Shown here piece by piece: positions 33,531 to 42,736 of a stretch of DNA of 64,000 bases. Numbering within the stretch: position 1 is the first letter of the stretch; every line of letters begins with the position of its first letter. The notes beneath the pieces were generated by a model. That model worked only from the letters and a program-made list of their open reading frames with translations. It was not told the origin of the DNA and made no database searches. The DNA comes from Roseospirillum parvum. GTDB taxonomy: Bacteria > Pseudomonadota > Alphaproteobacteria > Rhodospirillales > Rhodospirillaceae. A program made the translations under genes and the position numbers. The stretch is from assembly GCF_900100455.1 (NCBI RefSeq), contig NZ_FNCV01000001.1, positions 165,093 through 229,092 on the forward strand. The letters run 5' to 3'.

Positions 33531-33576
33531 GCGGCCGGTTCAAGCCCTTCCCCCAGGTCTGCCCCAGGCTCTCCCG

Positions 33577-34746
33577 ATGACGGCCCCCCTGTCCGCCGAG
33601 ATCGAGGCCGCCATGGCGACCGCGCTGGCGCCGCGCCCGGCCCCGGGCAGCCGGGTGGCGGTGGCCATGTCGGGCGGCGTCGACAGCTCGGTCACCGCCG
33701 CCCTGCTGGCCGCCCAGGGGTTCGAGGTGGTCGGCCTGACCCTGACCCTGTTCGATCCTCCGGCGGCGGGCGCCGATGACGGCTGCGCCGCCGGCCGCCA
33801 TCGGGAGGACGCCCGCCGGGTGGCCGAGCGCCTGGGCATCGCCCACCACGTGATCGACGCCCGCGAGACCTTCGCCCGCCAGGTGGTCGAACCGTTCGTC
33901 GCCAGCTACCGGCGCGGCGAGACGCCCTTGCCCTGTGCCCTGTGCAACCGCGCCGTCAAGTTCGGCGACCTGCTGGAGGCCGCCGAGCGGCTGGGCTGCG
34001 CCTTCCTGGCCACCGGCCACTACGCGCGGCGCACCCTGGACGCCGAGGGCCGCCCCGGGCTGGCCCGGGGGGCCGACGCCGGCAAGGACCAGAGCTACTT
34101 CCTGTTCGCCCTGTCGCGTCGGCAGTTGGCGCGCCTGCGCTTCCCCCTCGGCGGGCTGGACAAGGCGGCGACCCGCGAGGTGGCCCGGGAACTGGGGCTG
34201 GCCGTGGCCGACAAGCCGGAAAGCCAGGACATCTGCTTCATCCCGGACGGCGACTATGCCGCCGTGGTCAAGGCCCACGACCCCGGGGCGGCGCGCCCCG
34301 GCCCGATCGTCGACACCGAGGGCCGCGAGGTGGGCCGTCACCAGGGGATCATCCACTACACCATCGGCCAGCGCCGGGGGCTGGGCATCGGCGGCCGGGC
34401 CGAGCCGCTCTACGTGGTCCGCCTGGAGCCCGAGGCCAACCGGGTGGTGGTCGGCCCGCAGGCCGCGCTGGGCCGCCGCCGCTTCGAGCTGGACGCGGTC
34501 AACTGGCTCGGCCCCGGCGAGGCGCTGCCGGCCCGGGGGCTGGCCTGCCGGGTCAAGACCCGCAACGCCCAGGCGCCCTTCGCGGCCACCGTGTCTCCGT
34601 TGCCGGATGGGCGGGCCGAGGTGCTGGCCGAGGCGCCGGTGATCGGCGTCGCCCCCGGTCAGGCCGGGGTGTTCTATGGCCCGGAGGCGGACGGGGCGCT
34701 GCTCGGCGGCGGCTGGATCAGTCGCGACCCGGGAGCGAACCGTTGA
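33577..34746 (+). CDS. mnmA: tRNA-specific 2-thiouridylase MnmA
   Basis: The 389-residue protein has the PP-loop SGGVDSS (residues 32-38), the catalytic Cys123 in CALCNRAVKFG, GKDQSYFL, and the second catalytic Cys220 in ESQDICFIPDG. It activates uridine-34 of Lys, Glu and Gln tRNAs with ATP and inserts sulfur, forming 2-thiouridine. The gene's last 29 bp overlap the end of the leftward histidine-kinase gene. It follows the ferredoxin gene by 46 bp on the same strand. Confidence 0.95.
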   Translation: MTAPLSAEIEAAMATALAPRPAPGSRVAVAMSGGVDSSVTAALLAAQGFEVVGLTLTLFDPPAAGADDGCAAGRHREDARRVAERLGIAHHVIDARETFARQVVEPFVASYRRGETPLPCALCNRAVKFGDLLEAAERLGCAFLATGHYARRTLDAEGRPGLARGADAGKDQSYFLFALSRRQLARLRFPLGGLDKAATREVARELGLAVADKPESQDICFIPDGDYAAVVKAHDPGAARPGPIVDTEGREVGRHQGIIHYTIGQRRGLGIGGRAEPLYVVRLEPEANRVVVGPQAALGRRRFELDAVNWLGPGEALPARGLACRVKTRNAQAPFAATVSPLPDGRAEVLAEAPVIGVAPGQAGVFYGPEADGALLGGGWISRDPGANR

Positions 34747-36505
34747 CCGGCGGTGGGCCCGGCGGCGGGCTCGGCAGGGTGAAGCGGACCAGACAGCCGC
34801 GCCCGGGCGTGCCCTCGGCGTGGATGGTGCCGCCGTGGCGTTCGACGATGCGCCGGCAGATCGACAGGCCCATGCCGCTGCCCGGATAGGCGGCGGCCGC
34901 GTCGAGCCGGGTGAAGACGGCGAAGATGCGTTCCGCCTCGGCCGCCGTGAAGCCGATCCCGTTGTCGCGCACGGTGAAGCCGACCAGGGCTCGTTCGCCG
35001 TTGTCGGGCGTCGTCGCCCGGGTGGCGCTGATCCACACCCGGCAGGGGACGCCGGCGCGGCGGAATTTCAGGGCGTTGGCCAGCAGGTTCTGGAACAGCT
35101 GGGTGATCTGGGTGGCGTCGCCGATCACCGGCGGCAGGTCGTCGGAGACCACTTCCGCCTCGGCGTCGGCGATGGCCCGGGCGAGGTTGGCCCGGGCGTC
35201 GGCCAGGGCGTGGTTGGGGTTGATCGGCTGGAAGGGCACCGAGCGGTCGTCGATCCGGGCATAGGCATCGAGGCCGCTGATCAGATCGTGCATGCGCCGC
35301 CCGGCATCGACGATGAAGGTCAGCTCGGCGCGGCGCTCGGCGGGCAGGTCGGGGCCCAGGCGGCGTTCCAGGATCTGCGAGTAGGAGACGATGCTGCGCA
35401 ACGGCTCCTTCAGGTCGTGGGCGGCGGCGTGGGCGAAGTGCTGGAGTTCCTGGTTGATCGCCGCCAGATGGTCCAGGGCGCGGCCCAGGTCCTCCTCGCG
35501 TTTCAGGCGCTCGGTCTGGTCGCGGGTGATCGAGACGATGTGCGGCACGCCGCCCATGTCGATCAGGCTGGCCGACATGATGCCCTGGATCAGCCGCCCG
35601 TCGCGGGCCCGGAAGGTGGCCGTGTGCTCGGCCACCATCGGTGTCTCGCCCAGCCGTCGGACCAGGGCCTGCCGTTCCTCGGGGTGTTCCCAGATCCCCG
35701 CCTCGATCGAACCACGGCCGACGATGTCCTCGGCCGGCCAGCCGGTGGTCTGGGTGAAGGCGCGGTTGACGGCCACGTAGACACCGTCGACGGCGCGGTT
35801 GATGGCCGCCGAATCGGGGATGGTCTCGATCGAGATGGAGAACCGCTCCTCGCTCTTGGCCAGGGCGTGGCGCAGGCGGGCCGCCTCGGCGGCGATCAGG
35901 GCGGCGGTCCACAGCAGGCCGAGCAGGGCCAGCAGCAGCACCGACAGGGCATTGATCTGCGGGGTCAACCCGTTGGCCAGGGCGACCGACACGATGCGCA
36001 GCATCTGGGTCAGGAAGACCGCCCCCAGCAGGCCGCCGATCAGCCCCTTGAGGGGGCGCGGCACGCTGCCCCCTGGCGTCGCCAGCAGGCGCAGGGCGAG
36101 GATCAGGAAGACCACGTGCATGACCTGGAACAGGCCAACCCGGGCCTCCATCAGGGGCATGGCGAAGGTGAACCAGGCCTGTCCGGCCAGGGTGACGGCC
36201 CCGGCGCCGAGCGCCAGCGACCAGCGGACGGGCCTCTCCAGCGCCTCGGCCAGGCCCTTGAGCAGGGACAGGAAGGCGCCCACCGCGCACAGGTTGATGG
36301 CCAGGGTCAGCGCCGTCTCGGCGCCCAGCGGCCGCAGCGCGACGCCGATGTGGGTCAGGGCGAGCAGGGTGTCGGCCCCGGCCAGCCAAGGCAGGCTGCG
36401 GGCGCCGGCCAGCATCCGATGGCTGAGCAGGGCCAGTCCGGCGGCGGCCAGGAAGGCGATCGCCGCCGCCGCGAGGATCACCGTGTAGCTGATCTGGTCC
36501 GGCAT
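34718..36505 (-). CDS. Membrane-bound PAS histidine kinase (orphan)
   Basis: The 595-residue protein has about seven membrane helices in residues 5-205, a PAS domain (about 220-335) and a HisKA domain with the phospho-acceptor His363 in AAHDLKEPLR. The HATPase domain has N-box NLLANALKFR, DNGIGF and GSGMGLSI. It is probably a sensor autokinase detecting a membrane or PAS-bound signal. No response regulator gene lies beside it. Its 3' end overlaps the end of mnmA by 29 bp in convergent orientation. An AT-richer 159-bp gap with two AAAACCGGGG copies precedes it. Confidence 0.9.
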   Translation of the reverse strand: MPDQISYTVILAAAAIAFLAAAGLALLSHRMLAGARSLPWLAGADTLLALTHIGVALRPLGAETALTLAINLCAVGAFLSLLKGLAEALERPVRWSLALGAGAVTLAGQAWFTFAMPLMEARVGLFQVMHVVFLILALRLLATPGGSVPRPLKGLIGGLLGAVFLTQMLRIVSVALANGLTPQINALSVLLLALLGLLWTAALIAAEAARLRHALAKSEERFSISIETIPDSAAINRAVDGVYVAVNRAFTQTTGWPAEDIVGRGSIEAGIWEHPEERQALVRRLGETPMVAEHTATFRARDGRLIQGIMSASLIDMGGVPHIVSITRDQTERLKREEDLGRALDHLAAINQELQHFAHAAAHDLKEPLRSIVSYSQILERRLGPDLPAERRAELTFIVDAGRRMHDLISGLDAYARIDDRSVPFQPINPNHALADARANLARAIADAEAEVVSDDLPPVIGDATQITQLFQNLLANALKFRRAGVPCRVWISATRATTPDNGERALVGFTVRDNGIGFTAAEAERIFAVFTRLDAAAAYPGSGMGLSICRRIVERHGGTIHAEGTPGRGCLVRFTLPSPPPGPPPVNGSLPGRD

Positions 36506-36664
36506 GGGAGGACCTTTGGCCGGGACGGCTGAAGTGGGCGTCGAAAAACCGGGGTGTCAAAACAAAACCGGGGCGCCGAAAAAACGACCAAGGCCCGATT
36601 ATCAACCCACACGATACCGCACCCGGGGCCGGCTGGCCATCTCCCTGGTTGAAGGGGTGGGGCC

Positions 36665-37561
36665 TCAGGCCTCTGGCCAGGGGGGCGTCCGGGGGTGCAG
36701 CGTGGCGCCCGCCTGACCGGCGGTGAAGGTGGCGCCGGGCCCCAGGTGTTCGATCCTCAGCAGGGCCAGGCCCCGGTCGCCGCTGCCGCTTTTCATCTCG
36801 CCGGCCTCGCGGCCGTCGCGGCCGAGGAGGATCGTGCCGGGCTCGGGCAGGGGGCCGTCGACGTCCACCGGAACCAGGGTTTTCTTGACCAGCCCGCGGT
36901 GCTTGGTGCGGGCGGTCAGCTCCTGGCCCATGTAGCAGCCCTTGTCGAAGCTGACCCCGTTCAGCGGTTCGAAGCCGTGCTCCATCAAAAGCCCCTTGTC
37001 GGGGGTGATGTCGCGCGACCCGTCGGGCAGGCCGAGGCCCAGGCGGTGGTGTTCCCACTCGGCGATGGGGGTGGGGGCGAGGCCCTCGAGGTCGGCCGCC
37101 GGGGTGCTTTCCGGCGGCCCCAGCAGGCGCCCCCCGGCGCCGGGCAGGCGCGGGTCGAGGAAGGCCACCCCGGCCGGGGCCAGGGGTCGGGCGGCGCCCG
37201 GGTCGTCGGGCAGCCCGAGCACGGCCGGGGTCCCGGCGCCCCAGACGGCGAACACCGCCGCCTCGCTGGGGTTGATCTCGACCTCGGCGCGCAGGCGGTG
37301 GCGTTTCAGGCGGGCCATCAGGTCGTCGCGCCGGGCCGCCTCGACATCGAGCCACAGCGCCGCCTCGCGGGCGACCACGAACAGATCGAACAGGAACTTG
37401 CCCTGCGGTGTCAGCAGGGCGGCCCACACCGCCCGCTGCGGCCCGACCCGGGTCATGTCGTTGGAGACCAGCCCTTGCAGGAAGCCCACCCGGTCGGCCC
37501 CGGTCAGCTCGATCACCGCGCGGTGGGGCAGGGGGCAGATGGCGGCGCTGTCGGCGGGCAT
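36665..37561 (-). CDS. ygfZ: YgfZ/GcvT-like folate-binding protein (IBA57 type)
   Basis: The 298-residue protein has the GcvT-like folate-binding fold and the diagnostic family motif KGCYMGQE (near residue 205) with its conserved cysteine. YgfZ/IBA57 proteins use folate in maturation or repair of certain [4Fe-4S] enzymes, including the tRNA-methylthiolating enzyme MiaB. The N terminus (HRAVIELTGADRVGFLQGLVSND) is typical. It is transcribed leftward and divergent from the glycan cluster, with 155 bp between them. Confidence 0.92.
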   Translation of the reverse strand: MPADSAAICPLPHRAVIELTGADRVGFLQGLVSNDMTRVGPQRAVWAALLTPQGKFLFDLFVVAREAALWLDVEAARRDDLMARLKRHRLRAEVEINPSEAAVFAVWGAGTPAVLGLPDDPGAARPLAPAGVAFLDPRLPGAGGRLLGPPESTPAADLEGLAPTPIAEWEHHRLGLGLPDGSRDITPDKGLLMEHGFEPLNGVSFDKGCYMGQELTARTKHRGLVKKTLVPVDVDGPLPEPGTILLGRDGREAGEMKSGSGDRGLALLRIEHLGPGATFTAGQAGATLHPRTPPWPEA

Positions 37562-37716
37562 GGCAACCTCGTGTGGGCGGGGTGGGGACGTTGACGGGGG
37601 GAGCGTTGACGGGCGGGGGCCAACGGCCTATCACCCCGGACGGTCGATTTGTTCCTGGGGCGGCGCCGGGCACGACGCTATATTCGATCAGCCTCGCCGC
37701 CGATCAATGGCCCCCC

Positions 37717-38835
37717 ATGCGCATCCTGCTTCTTGACGACAGTTTTCCCTTCGACGGCTACAGCCCGCAGACCCGTCCCCTGGGCGGGCCGGAAAAGGCC
37801 TTTGCCCGCCTGCCCGGGGCATTGGTCGGGTTGGGCCATCAGGTCAGCGTGTACAATCGGAGCGAGCGCCGGCTGTTCATCGAAGGCGCCCGCTGGCGCC
37901 CCCTGGGGGCCGAGCCGCTGCCCTTCGAGACCGACCTCCTGATCGCCCACCGCACCCCGGCGCTGCTGGAAAAGGTGCGCGGCGCCCGGGCCCGTCTGCT
38001 CTGGGTGACCGGCGACCCGGCACCGCTGGGCGGGCCGGAGGCGCGGCGCCGGCTGGCCGACGTGGGCGCCGTGGTCGCCCTGGCCGGCCCGGCCCAGGAG
38101 GCCCGCTGGCGCGGCGAGGTGCCGATGCGCCGCCTGCCACTGGGCGTCGGCGGCGACTATCTGGCCTCCGGGCGCTATTTCCTGGATGACCCGAAACCGG
38201 CCGAGGGGCCGCCCCGGGCCATCGTCACCACCCATCCGGCGCACGGGCTGGCGGGGATTCTCGAGATGTGGGCCGAGGTCATCCATCCCCGGGTGCCGGC
38301 GGCCGAGTTGCACGTTTACTCCGCCACCCTGGCCAAGGTCGCCGAGGGCGCCGAGCCGCCGCCCGAGTTGAGGGAGGTGGCGGCCCGGGCGCTGGCCATG
38401 GGCGGGGTGGGGGTGCGCCTGCTCAAGCCCCAGGGCGACCCGGTCATGGCGCGGGCCTACCGCGAGGCCGACGTCCATCTCTACCCCGGGCACGCCGGCG
38501 ACCTGATGGCCTGGACCCTGGCCGAGTCCCAGGCCGCCGGGGCGGCCGCCGTGGTCGGTCCCCAGGCGGCGGCGGTGGGGCGCATCGACAACGGCGAGAC
38601 CGGCCATGTGGCCCCCGACGACGCCGGCTTCGCCAATCTGGCGGCCCAGATGCTGGCCGACCGGGGGTGGGCGGCGCGGCTCGGCGCGGCGGCCGCCGAC
38701 CCGGCCCGCCATCTGACCTGGCGGGCCAGCGCCGAGGGCTTCGCCGAGCTGGGCGAACGGCTGCTGGCCCCACAAGGCGCGGCGCGGCCCAAGGTGTCAC
38801 GGCGTTTCGGGCTGCCGCGCCGGGAGCGGCCATGA
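37717..38835 (+). CDS. Glycosyltransferase (GT4-like), first gene of glycan cluster
   Basis: The 372-residue protein has a GT-B-like layout: an N-terminal Rossmann half starting MRILLLDDSFPFDG and a C-terminal half with a late motif (HLYPGHAGDLMAWTLAESQAAG) like the nucleotide-sugar-binding E-x7-E region. Its N terminus closely matches the fourth gene of the cluster (DGI/DSF...FDG...P...PLGGPE/AE), so the two are paralogues. The sugar donor and acceptor are not known. A TATATT -10-like element at 37679-37684 precedes it without a clear -35. It ends with an ATGA overlap into the next gene. Confidence 0.8.
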   Translation: MRILLLDDSFPFDGYSPQTRPLGGPEKAFARLPGALVGLGHQVSVYNRSERRLFIEGARWRPLGAEPLPFETDLLIAHRTPALLEKVRGARARLLWVTGDPAPLGGPEARRRLADVGAVVALAGPAQEARWRGEVPMRRLPLGVGGDYLASGRYFLDDPKPAEGPPRAIVTTHPAHGLAGILEMWAEVIHPRVPAAELHVYSATLAKVAEGAEPPPELREVAARALAMGGVGVRLLKPQGDPVMARAYREADVHLYPGHAGDLMAWTLAESQAAGAAAVVGPQAAAVGRIDNGETGHVAPDDAGFANLAAQMLADRGWAARLGAAAADPARHLTWRASAEGFAELGERLLAPQGAARPKVSRRFGLPRRERP

Positions 38836-39794
38836 GCCGCCTTCTGTTCGTCACCTCGACCCGCATCGGCGACGCGGTGCTGTCGCTGGGAGTGCTGGAT
38901 CGCCTGATCGCCGAAATGGACGGCCCCCGGGTGACCGTGGCCTGCGGCCCCGCCCCGGCCACCCTGTTTCGCGCCGTGCCCGGCCTGACACGGGTCATCG
39001 CCCTGCCCAAGAAGAAGCGCGGCGGCCACTGGTGGGACCTGTGGCGGCAGGTGGCGACCACCCGCTGGGATACCGTGGTCGACCTCAGGCGCTCGGCCCT
39101 GGCCTGGCTGGTGCCGGCCCGCCGCCGCCTGATCCTGCCCGCCGAGGTGGCGGCGCCGGAACACCGGGTGCGCCACATCGCCCGCCTGCTGGGCAGCCCC
39201 GAGAGCCCGCCGGCGCCGCGCCTGTGGGCCACCCCGGAGGACCGCGCCGAGGCGGCCCGCCGGCTGCCCGAGGGCCCGCTGCTGGCCCTCGGGCCGACCG
39301 CCAACTGGCCGGCCAAGGTGTGGCCGGCCGAGCGCTTCGCCGAGTTGGCGCGCCGCCTGACCGGCTCCGCCGGCCCGCTGCCCGGGGCCCCGGTGGCGGT
39401 CTTCGGCGGCCCCGGCGAGGAAGCCCAGGCGGCGCCCCTGCTGGCGGCGCTCGAGGGCCTGCCGGTGGTCGATCTGGTGGGCCGGGTGGACCTTACCCTG
39501 GCCGGCGCCTGTCTGGGCCGCGCCGCCCTCTACGTGGGCAACGACTCGGCCCTGATGCACCTCGCCGCCGCCGCCGGGGTGCCCACCCTGGGCCTCTTCG
39601 GGCCGACCCGGGAGGTGTTCTATGGCCCCTGGGGGACGCGGGCCGCCGTGGCGCGCACCGACACCCCTTTCCTTGAGCTGTTCCCGCCGGGCTACGACTG
39701 GCACGATGGGCGCTCGCTGATGACCAGCCTTCCGGTGGACAAGGCCGAGGCGGCGGCCCGCGCCCTGCTCGCCGGACCCGGAGCCGCGCCATGA
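38832..39794 (+). CDS. Heptosyltransferase-like glycosyltransferase family 9 protein
   Basis: The 320-residue protein has the GT9 hallmarks: an N-terminal RIGDAVLSLGVLDRL, the central ALGPTANWPAKVWPAERFAEL, and the C-terminal YVGNDSALMHLAAAAGVPTLGLFGPT motif. Such enzymes add heptose or related sugars to the lipopolysaccharide core at the inner membrane. It overlaps the preceding and following glycosyltransferase genes by 4 bp each. The basic stretch KKKRGG near residue 60 may aid membrane contact. Confidence 0.9.
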   Translation: MSRLLFVTSTRIGDAVLSLGVLDRLIAEMDGPRVTVACGPAPATLFRAVPGLTRVIALPKKKRGGHWWDLWRQVATTRWDTVVDLRRSALAWLVPARRRLILPAEVAAPEHRVRHIARLLGSPESPPAPRLWATPEDRAEAARRLPEGPLLALGPTANWPAKVWPAERFAELARRLTGSAGPLPGAPVAVFGGPGEEAQAAPLLAALEGLPVVDLVGRVDLTLAGACLGRAALYVGNDSALMHLAAAAGVPTLGLFGPTREVFYGPWGTRAAVARTDTPFLELFPPGYDWHDGRSLMTSLPVDKAEAAARALLAGPGAAP

Positions 39795-40597
39795 CGTCAG
39801 AAAAGCGCCCCACCCTGAGCGCCCTGGTGGTCGCCCACAACGAGGCCGACCGCATCGCCGCCTGCCTGGAAAAGCTCGCCTTCTGCGACGAGATCGTGGT
39901 CGTCCTCGACCGCTGCACCGACCACACCGACGCCGTCGCCCGGCGCTTCACCGACCGCCTGCTGCCCGGCGCCTGGCCGGTGGAGGGCGAGCGGCGCAAC
40001 GCCGGCATCGCGGCCTGCCAGGGCGACTGGGTGCTGGAGGTGGACTGCGACGAGCACGTGCCGCCGGCGCTGGCCGAGGAAATCCGCCGGGTCATCGCCA
40101 CCTCCGACGCCGACTACCACGAGATCCCGGTCGACAACTTCATCGGCCCGCGCCGGGTCCGCCACGGCTGGGGGGCGAGCTTCGGCAAGGCGGCCTATCC
40201 CGGGCTGTTCCGCAAAGACGCCAAGAGCTGGGGCCGGGCCCGGGTCCACCCGCCGCTGAGCTGGACCGGGCGCCACGGCCAGCCGGCCATCAAGGGCGCC
40301 ATGCTCAGCCAGCGGATCGACCATTTCGTCGACCGCGACCCCTCGGACATGCTGCGCCGGCTCGATTCCTACACCACCGCCCGGGCCCTCGACCTGCTGG
40401 AGGCGGAGCGGGTGGACGGCCTGCCCAACAACGTGCGGCGCCTGTTCAGCCGCACCTTCAAGTGCTATGTCATGCGGCGCGGCTATCGCGAAGGTGGCCT
40501 TGGCCTGATGATCGCCCTGATGGCCGGGCTGTATCCGCTGATCGCCCATCTCAAGGCCCGCCACTGGCGCCAGTTCCCGCCGCCGCCGCAAGGCTGA
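39791..40597 (+). CDS. Glycosyltransferase family 2 protein (WaaE/KdtX-like)
   Basis: The 268-residue protein has a GT-A nucleotide-sugar fold: LSALVVAHNEADRIAACL at the N terminus, DEIVVVLDRCTDHTD, and a DCDEH metal-binding DXD-like motif. A C-terminal hydrophobic region (GLGLMIALMAGLYPLIAHLKA) suggests membrane association. The pattern resembles WaaE/KdtX glucosyltransferases that modify the lipopolysaccharide inner core, although the exact sugar is unknown. It overlaps the GT9 gene by 4 bp. Confidence 0.88.
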   Translation: MTSEKRPTLSALVVAHNEADRIAACLEKLAFCDEIVVVLDRCTDHTDAVARRFTDRLLPGAWPVEGERRNAGIAACQGDWVLEVDCDEHVPPALAEEIRRVIATSDADYHEIPVDNFIGPRRVRHGWGASFGKAAYPGLFRKDAKSWGRARVHPPLSWTGRHGQPAIKGAMLSQRIDHFVDRDPSDMLRRLDSYTTARALDLLEAERVDGLPNNVRRLFSRTFKCYVMRRGYREGGLGLMIALMAGLYPLIAHLKARHWRQFPPPPQG

Positions 40598-40647
40598 GCG
40601 GCGCCCGTTTCCATCCGCCCCCCGCGTCTCAAGGTTCACCCTGGCCC

Positions 40648-41691
40648 ATGGCCCACATCGTCCTGGCCGACGACGGCATCGAGTTCGACGGCACCACCCC
40701 CGAACGCGGCCCCCTGGGCGGTGCCGAAAGCGCCGTCATCGCCCTGCTCGAGGCGCTGGCGGCGCGTGGTCACGTGGTGCAGGGGTTCACCCGCTGCGCC
40801 GTGGCGGTGGCCCACAAGGGGGTCGACTGGCGGCCGCTGGGCGAGGGGCTGCCCGACTCGGCCGACCTTTACATCGCCAACCGGGCCGACCACCTGATCG
40901 GCGCCCTGCCCGGGGCGCGGCGCACCGTGTTCTGGATCCACAATCCGGCCACCTACCTTTTGAAGCTCCGCTACCTGTGGCCGCTGCTGCGCCACCGCCC
41001 GCCGATCGTCTTCATCGGCGACTACCACGCCCGCACCTGCCCGGGCTGGGTGCCCTCGGGCGGCCGGCATGTCATCCCCTACGGCCTGACCGAGACCTTC
41101 CACGGCCGCGCCGAGGCCGACACCCCGCCGCCGCCGCGCGCCGTCTTCACCTCCAACCCGCTGCGCGGCCTCGACTGGCTGCTCGACCTGTGGGCCGGCG
41201 ACATCCGGCCGCGCGCCCCGGAGGCCGAGTTGCACTTGTTCTGCGGCCCGGCGGTCTACGGCAGCCACGGCGGGCGTCACGGGGCGGCCATGCAGGCGAT
41301 GCTCGATCAGGCCCGGGCCACCCCCGGGGTGGTGCTGCGCGAGCCGCTGCCCAAGGCCGCCCTGGCCGAGGAATTGCTCAAGGCCCGGGTGCTGCTCTAT
41401 CGCGGCGACCTCAACGAGACCTTCTGTGCCGCCGTCGCCGAGGCCCAGGCGCTGGGCGTGCCGGCGGTGGTCACCCCCCTGGGCTCCATGCCCGAGCGGG
41501 TGCGCGACGGCGCAACCGGGGTGGTGGCCCAGACCGACAGCGCCTTCGCCCAGGCGGCGGTCGACCTGCTGACCAACCAAACAACGTGGTGGCCCATGCA
41601 CCGGGCCGCCCTGGCCGCCGGCGCCGGGCTGACCTGGGACCGCGCCGCCAGCGCCTTCGAGAGTTTGATCCCCATCAAGGAGACACCATGA
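40648..41691 (+). CDS. Glycosyltransferase (GT4-like), paralogue of the first cluster gene
   Basis: The 347-residue protein begins MAHIVLADDGIEFDGTTPERGPLGGAE, matching the start of the 37.7-kb gene. It shares a GT-B fold with IPYGL, FTSNPLRGLDWLLDLW and a C-terminal NETFCAAVAEAQALGVPAVV donor-binding region. The internal TSNPLRGL sequence is typical of some sugar transferases that act on surface polysaccharide. It lies 50 bp after the GT2 gene and overlaps the next gene by 4 bp. Its specificity is unknown. Confidence 0.82.
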   Translation: MAHIVLADDGIEFDGTTPERGPLGGAESAVIALLEALAARGHVVQGFTRCAVAVAHKGVDWRPLGEGLPDSADLYIANRADHLIGALPGARRTVFWIHNPATYLLKLRYLWPLLRHRPPIVFIGDYHARTCPGWVPSGGRHVIPYGLTETFHGRAEADTPPPPRAVFTSNPLRGLDWLLDLWAGDIRPRAPEAELHLFCGPAVYGSHGGRHGAAMQAMLDQARATPGVVLREPLPKAALAEELLKARVLLYRGDLNETFCAAVAEAQALGVPAVVTPLGSMPERVRDGATGVVAQTDSAFAQAAVDLLTNQTTWWPMHRAALAAGAGLTWDRAASAFESLIPIKETP

Positions 41692-42731
41692 GCCCGCGTG
41701 TGATGCAGGTGATGGCCGGCGCCCCGCACGGCGGGGCCGAGCTGTTTTTCGAGCGTCTGGCCATCGCCCTGGCCGACAGCGGGCTGGACCAGCATCTGGT
41801 CATCCGCCCCGACGCCGACCGCCAGCGCCGCCTTCAGGCGGCCGGCATCACGCCGCACACCCTGCCCTTCGGGGGGCGGCTCGACGTCAAGACGCGGCTC
41901 GGCCTGCGCCGGCTGATCGGGCAGCTCAAGCCCCAGGTGGTGCTGAGCTGGATGAACCGGGCCACCCTGTTCTGCCCGCCGCCGGCCGGGCGCTTCGTGC
42001 AGGTGGCGCGGCTCGGCGGCTACTATGACCTCAAGTACTACAAGCGCTGCGACCACCTGATCGGCAACACCGAGGACATCGTCGACTATCTGACCGGCCA
42101 GGGCTGGCCGGCCGAGCGGGCCCACCACCTGCCCAACTTCGTCAGCCAGCGACGGGCCGAGCCGGAATCCCGCAAGGCCCACTACACGCCGCTCCAGGCG
42201 CCGCTGATCTTCGCCCTGGGCCGTCTGCACCCCAACAAGGGCTTCGATGTGCTGATCCGCGCCCTGACCCGGGTGCCCGACGCCTACCTGTGGCTGGCCG
42301 GCGAGGGCCCCTTAAGGGCCGAGCTGGAAGCCCTGGCCCAGGAACTGGGGGTCAAGCCCCGGGTCCGCTTCCTGGGCTGGCGCGAGGACGTGGCGCCGCT
42401 GTTCGCGGCGGCCGACCTGTTCGTCTGCCCGTCGCGCCACGAGCCCCTGGGCAACGTGGTGCTGGAGGCCTGGGCCCAGGGCCTGCCGGTGGTCGCCGCC
42501 GACGCCCTGGGGCCGGGCACCCTGATCGAGCACGGCGAAAGCGGCCTGCTCGCCCCGATCGACGATCCCGAGGCCCTGGCCAAGGCGATCAAGGCGGTGA
42601 CCACCCAGCCGGCCCTGGCCGACAGGCTGGCCGAGAACGGCCTCGCCGCCTTCGAGGCCGGCCATACCGAAGAGAAGGTGGTGCGCGCCTATCGGGCCTT
42701 CTTCGACCGGGTCGCCCGGCAGGGGGACTGA
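41688..42731 (+). CDS. Glycosyltransferase family 4 protein
   Basis: The 347-residue protein shows clear GT4 motifs: a GG-rich N-terminal acceptor loop (APHGGAELFFERLA), ALGRLHPNKGFDVLI and the E-x7-E signature in SRHEPLGNVVLEAWAQGLPVVA. GT4 enzymes are retaining transferases that build lipopolysaccharide core, capsule or exopolysaccharide. An AAGGAG site is placed in the end of the previous gene. It ends 5 bp before asnB. Confidence 0.92.
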   Translation: MSPRVMQVMAGAPHGGAELFFERLAIALADSGLDQHLVIRPDADRQRRLQAAGITPHTLPFGGRLDVKTRLGLRRLIGQLKPQVVLSWMNRATLFCPPPAGRFVQVARLGGYYDLKYYKRCDHLIGNTEDIVDYLTGQGWPAERAHHLPNFVSQRRAEPESRKAHYTPLQAPLIFALGRLHPNKGFDVLIRALTRVPDAYLWLAGEGPLRAELEALAQELGVKPRVRFLGWREDVAPLFAAADLFVCPSRHEPLGNVVLEAWAQGLPVVAADALGPGTLIEHGESGLLAPIDDPEALAKAIKAVTTQPALADRLAENGLAAFEAGHTEEKVVRAYRAFFDRVARQGD

Positions 42732-42736
42732 GCGCC

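Noticed and set aside
36506-36664. Perfect -35 TTGACA upstream of the histidine kinase
   Set aside because: No acceptable -10 at 16-18 bp; recorded only as an AT-rich gap with two AAAACCGGGG copies.
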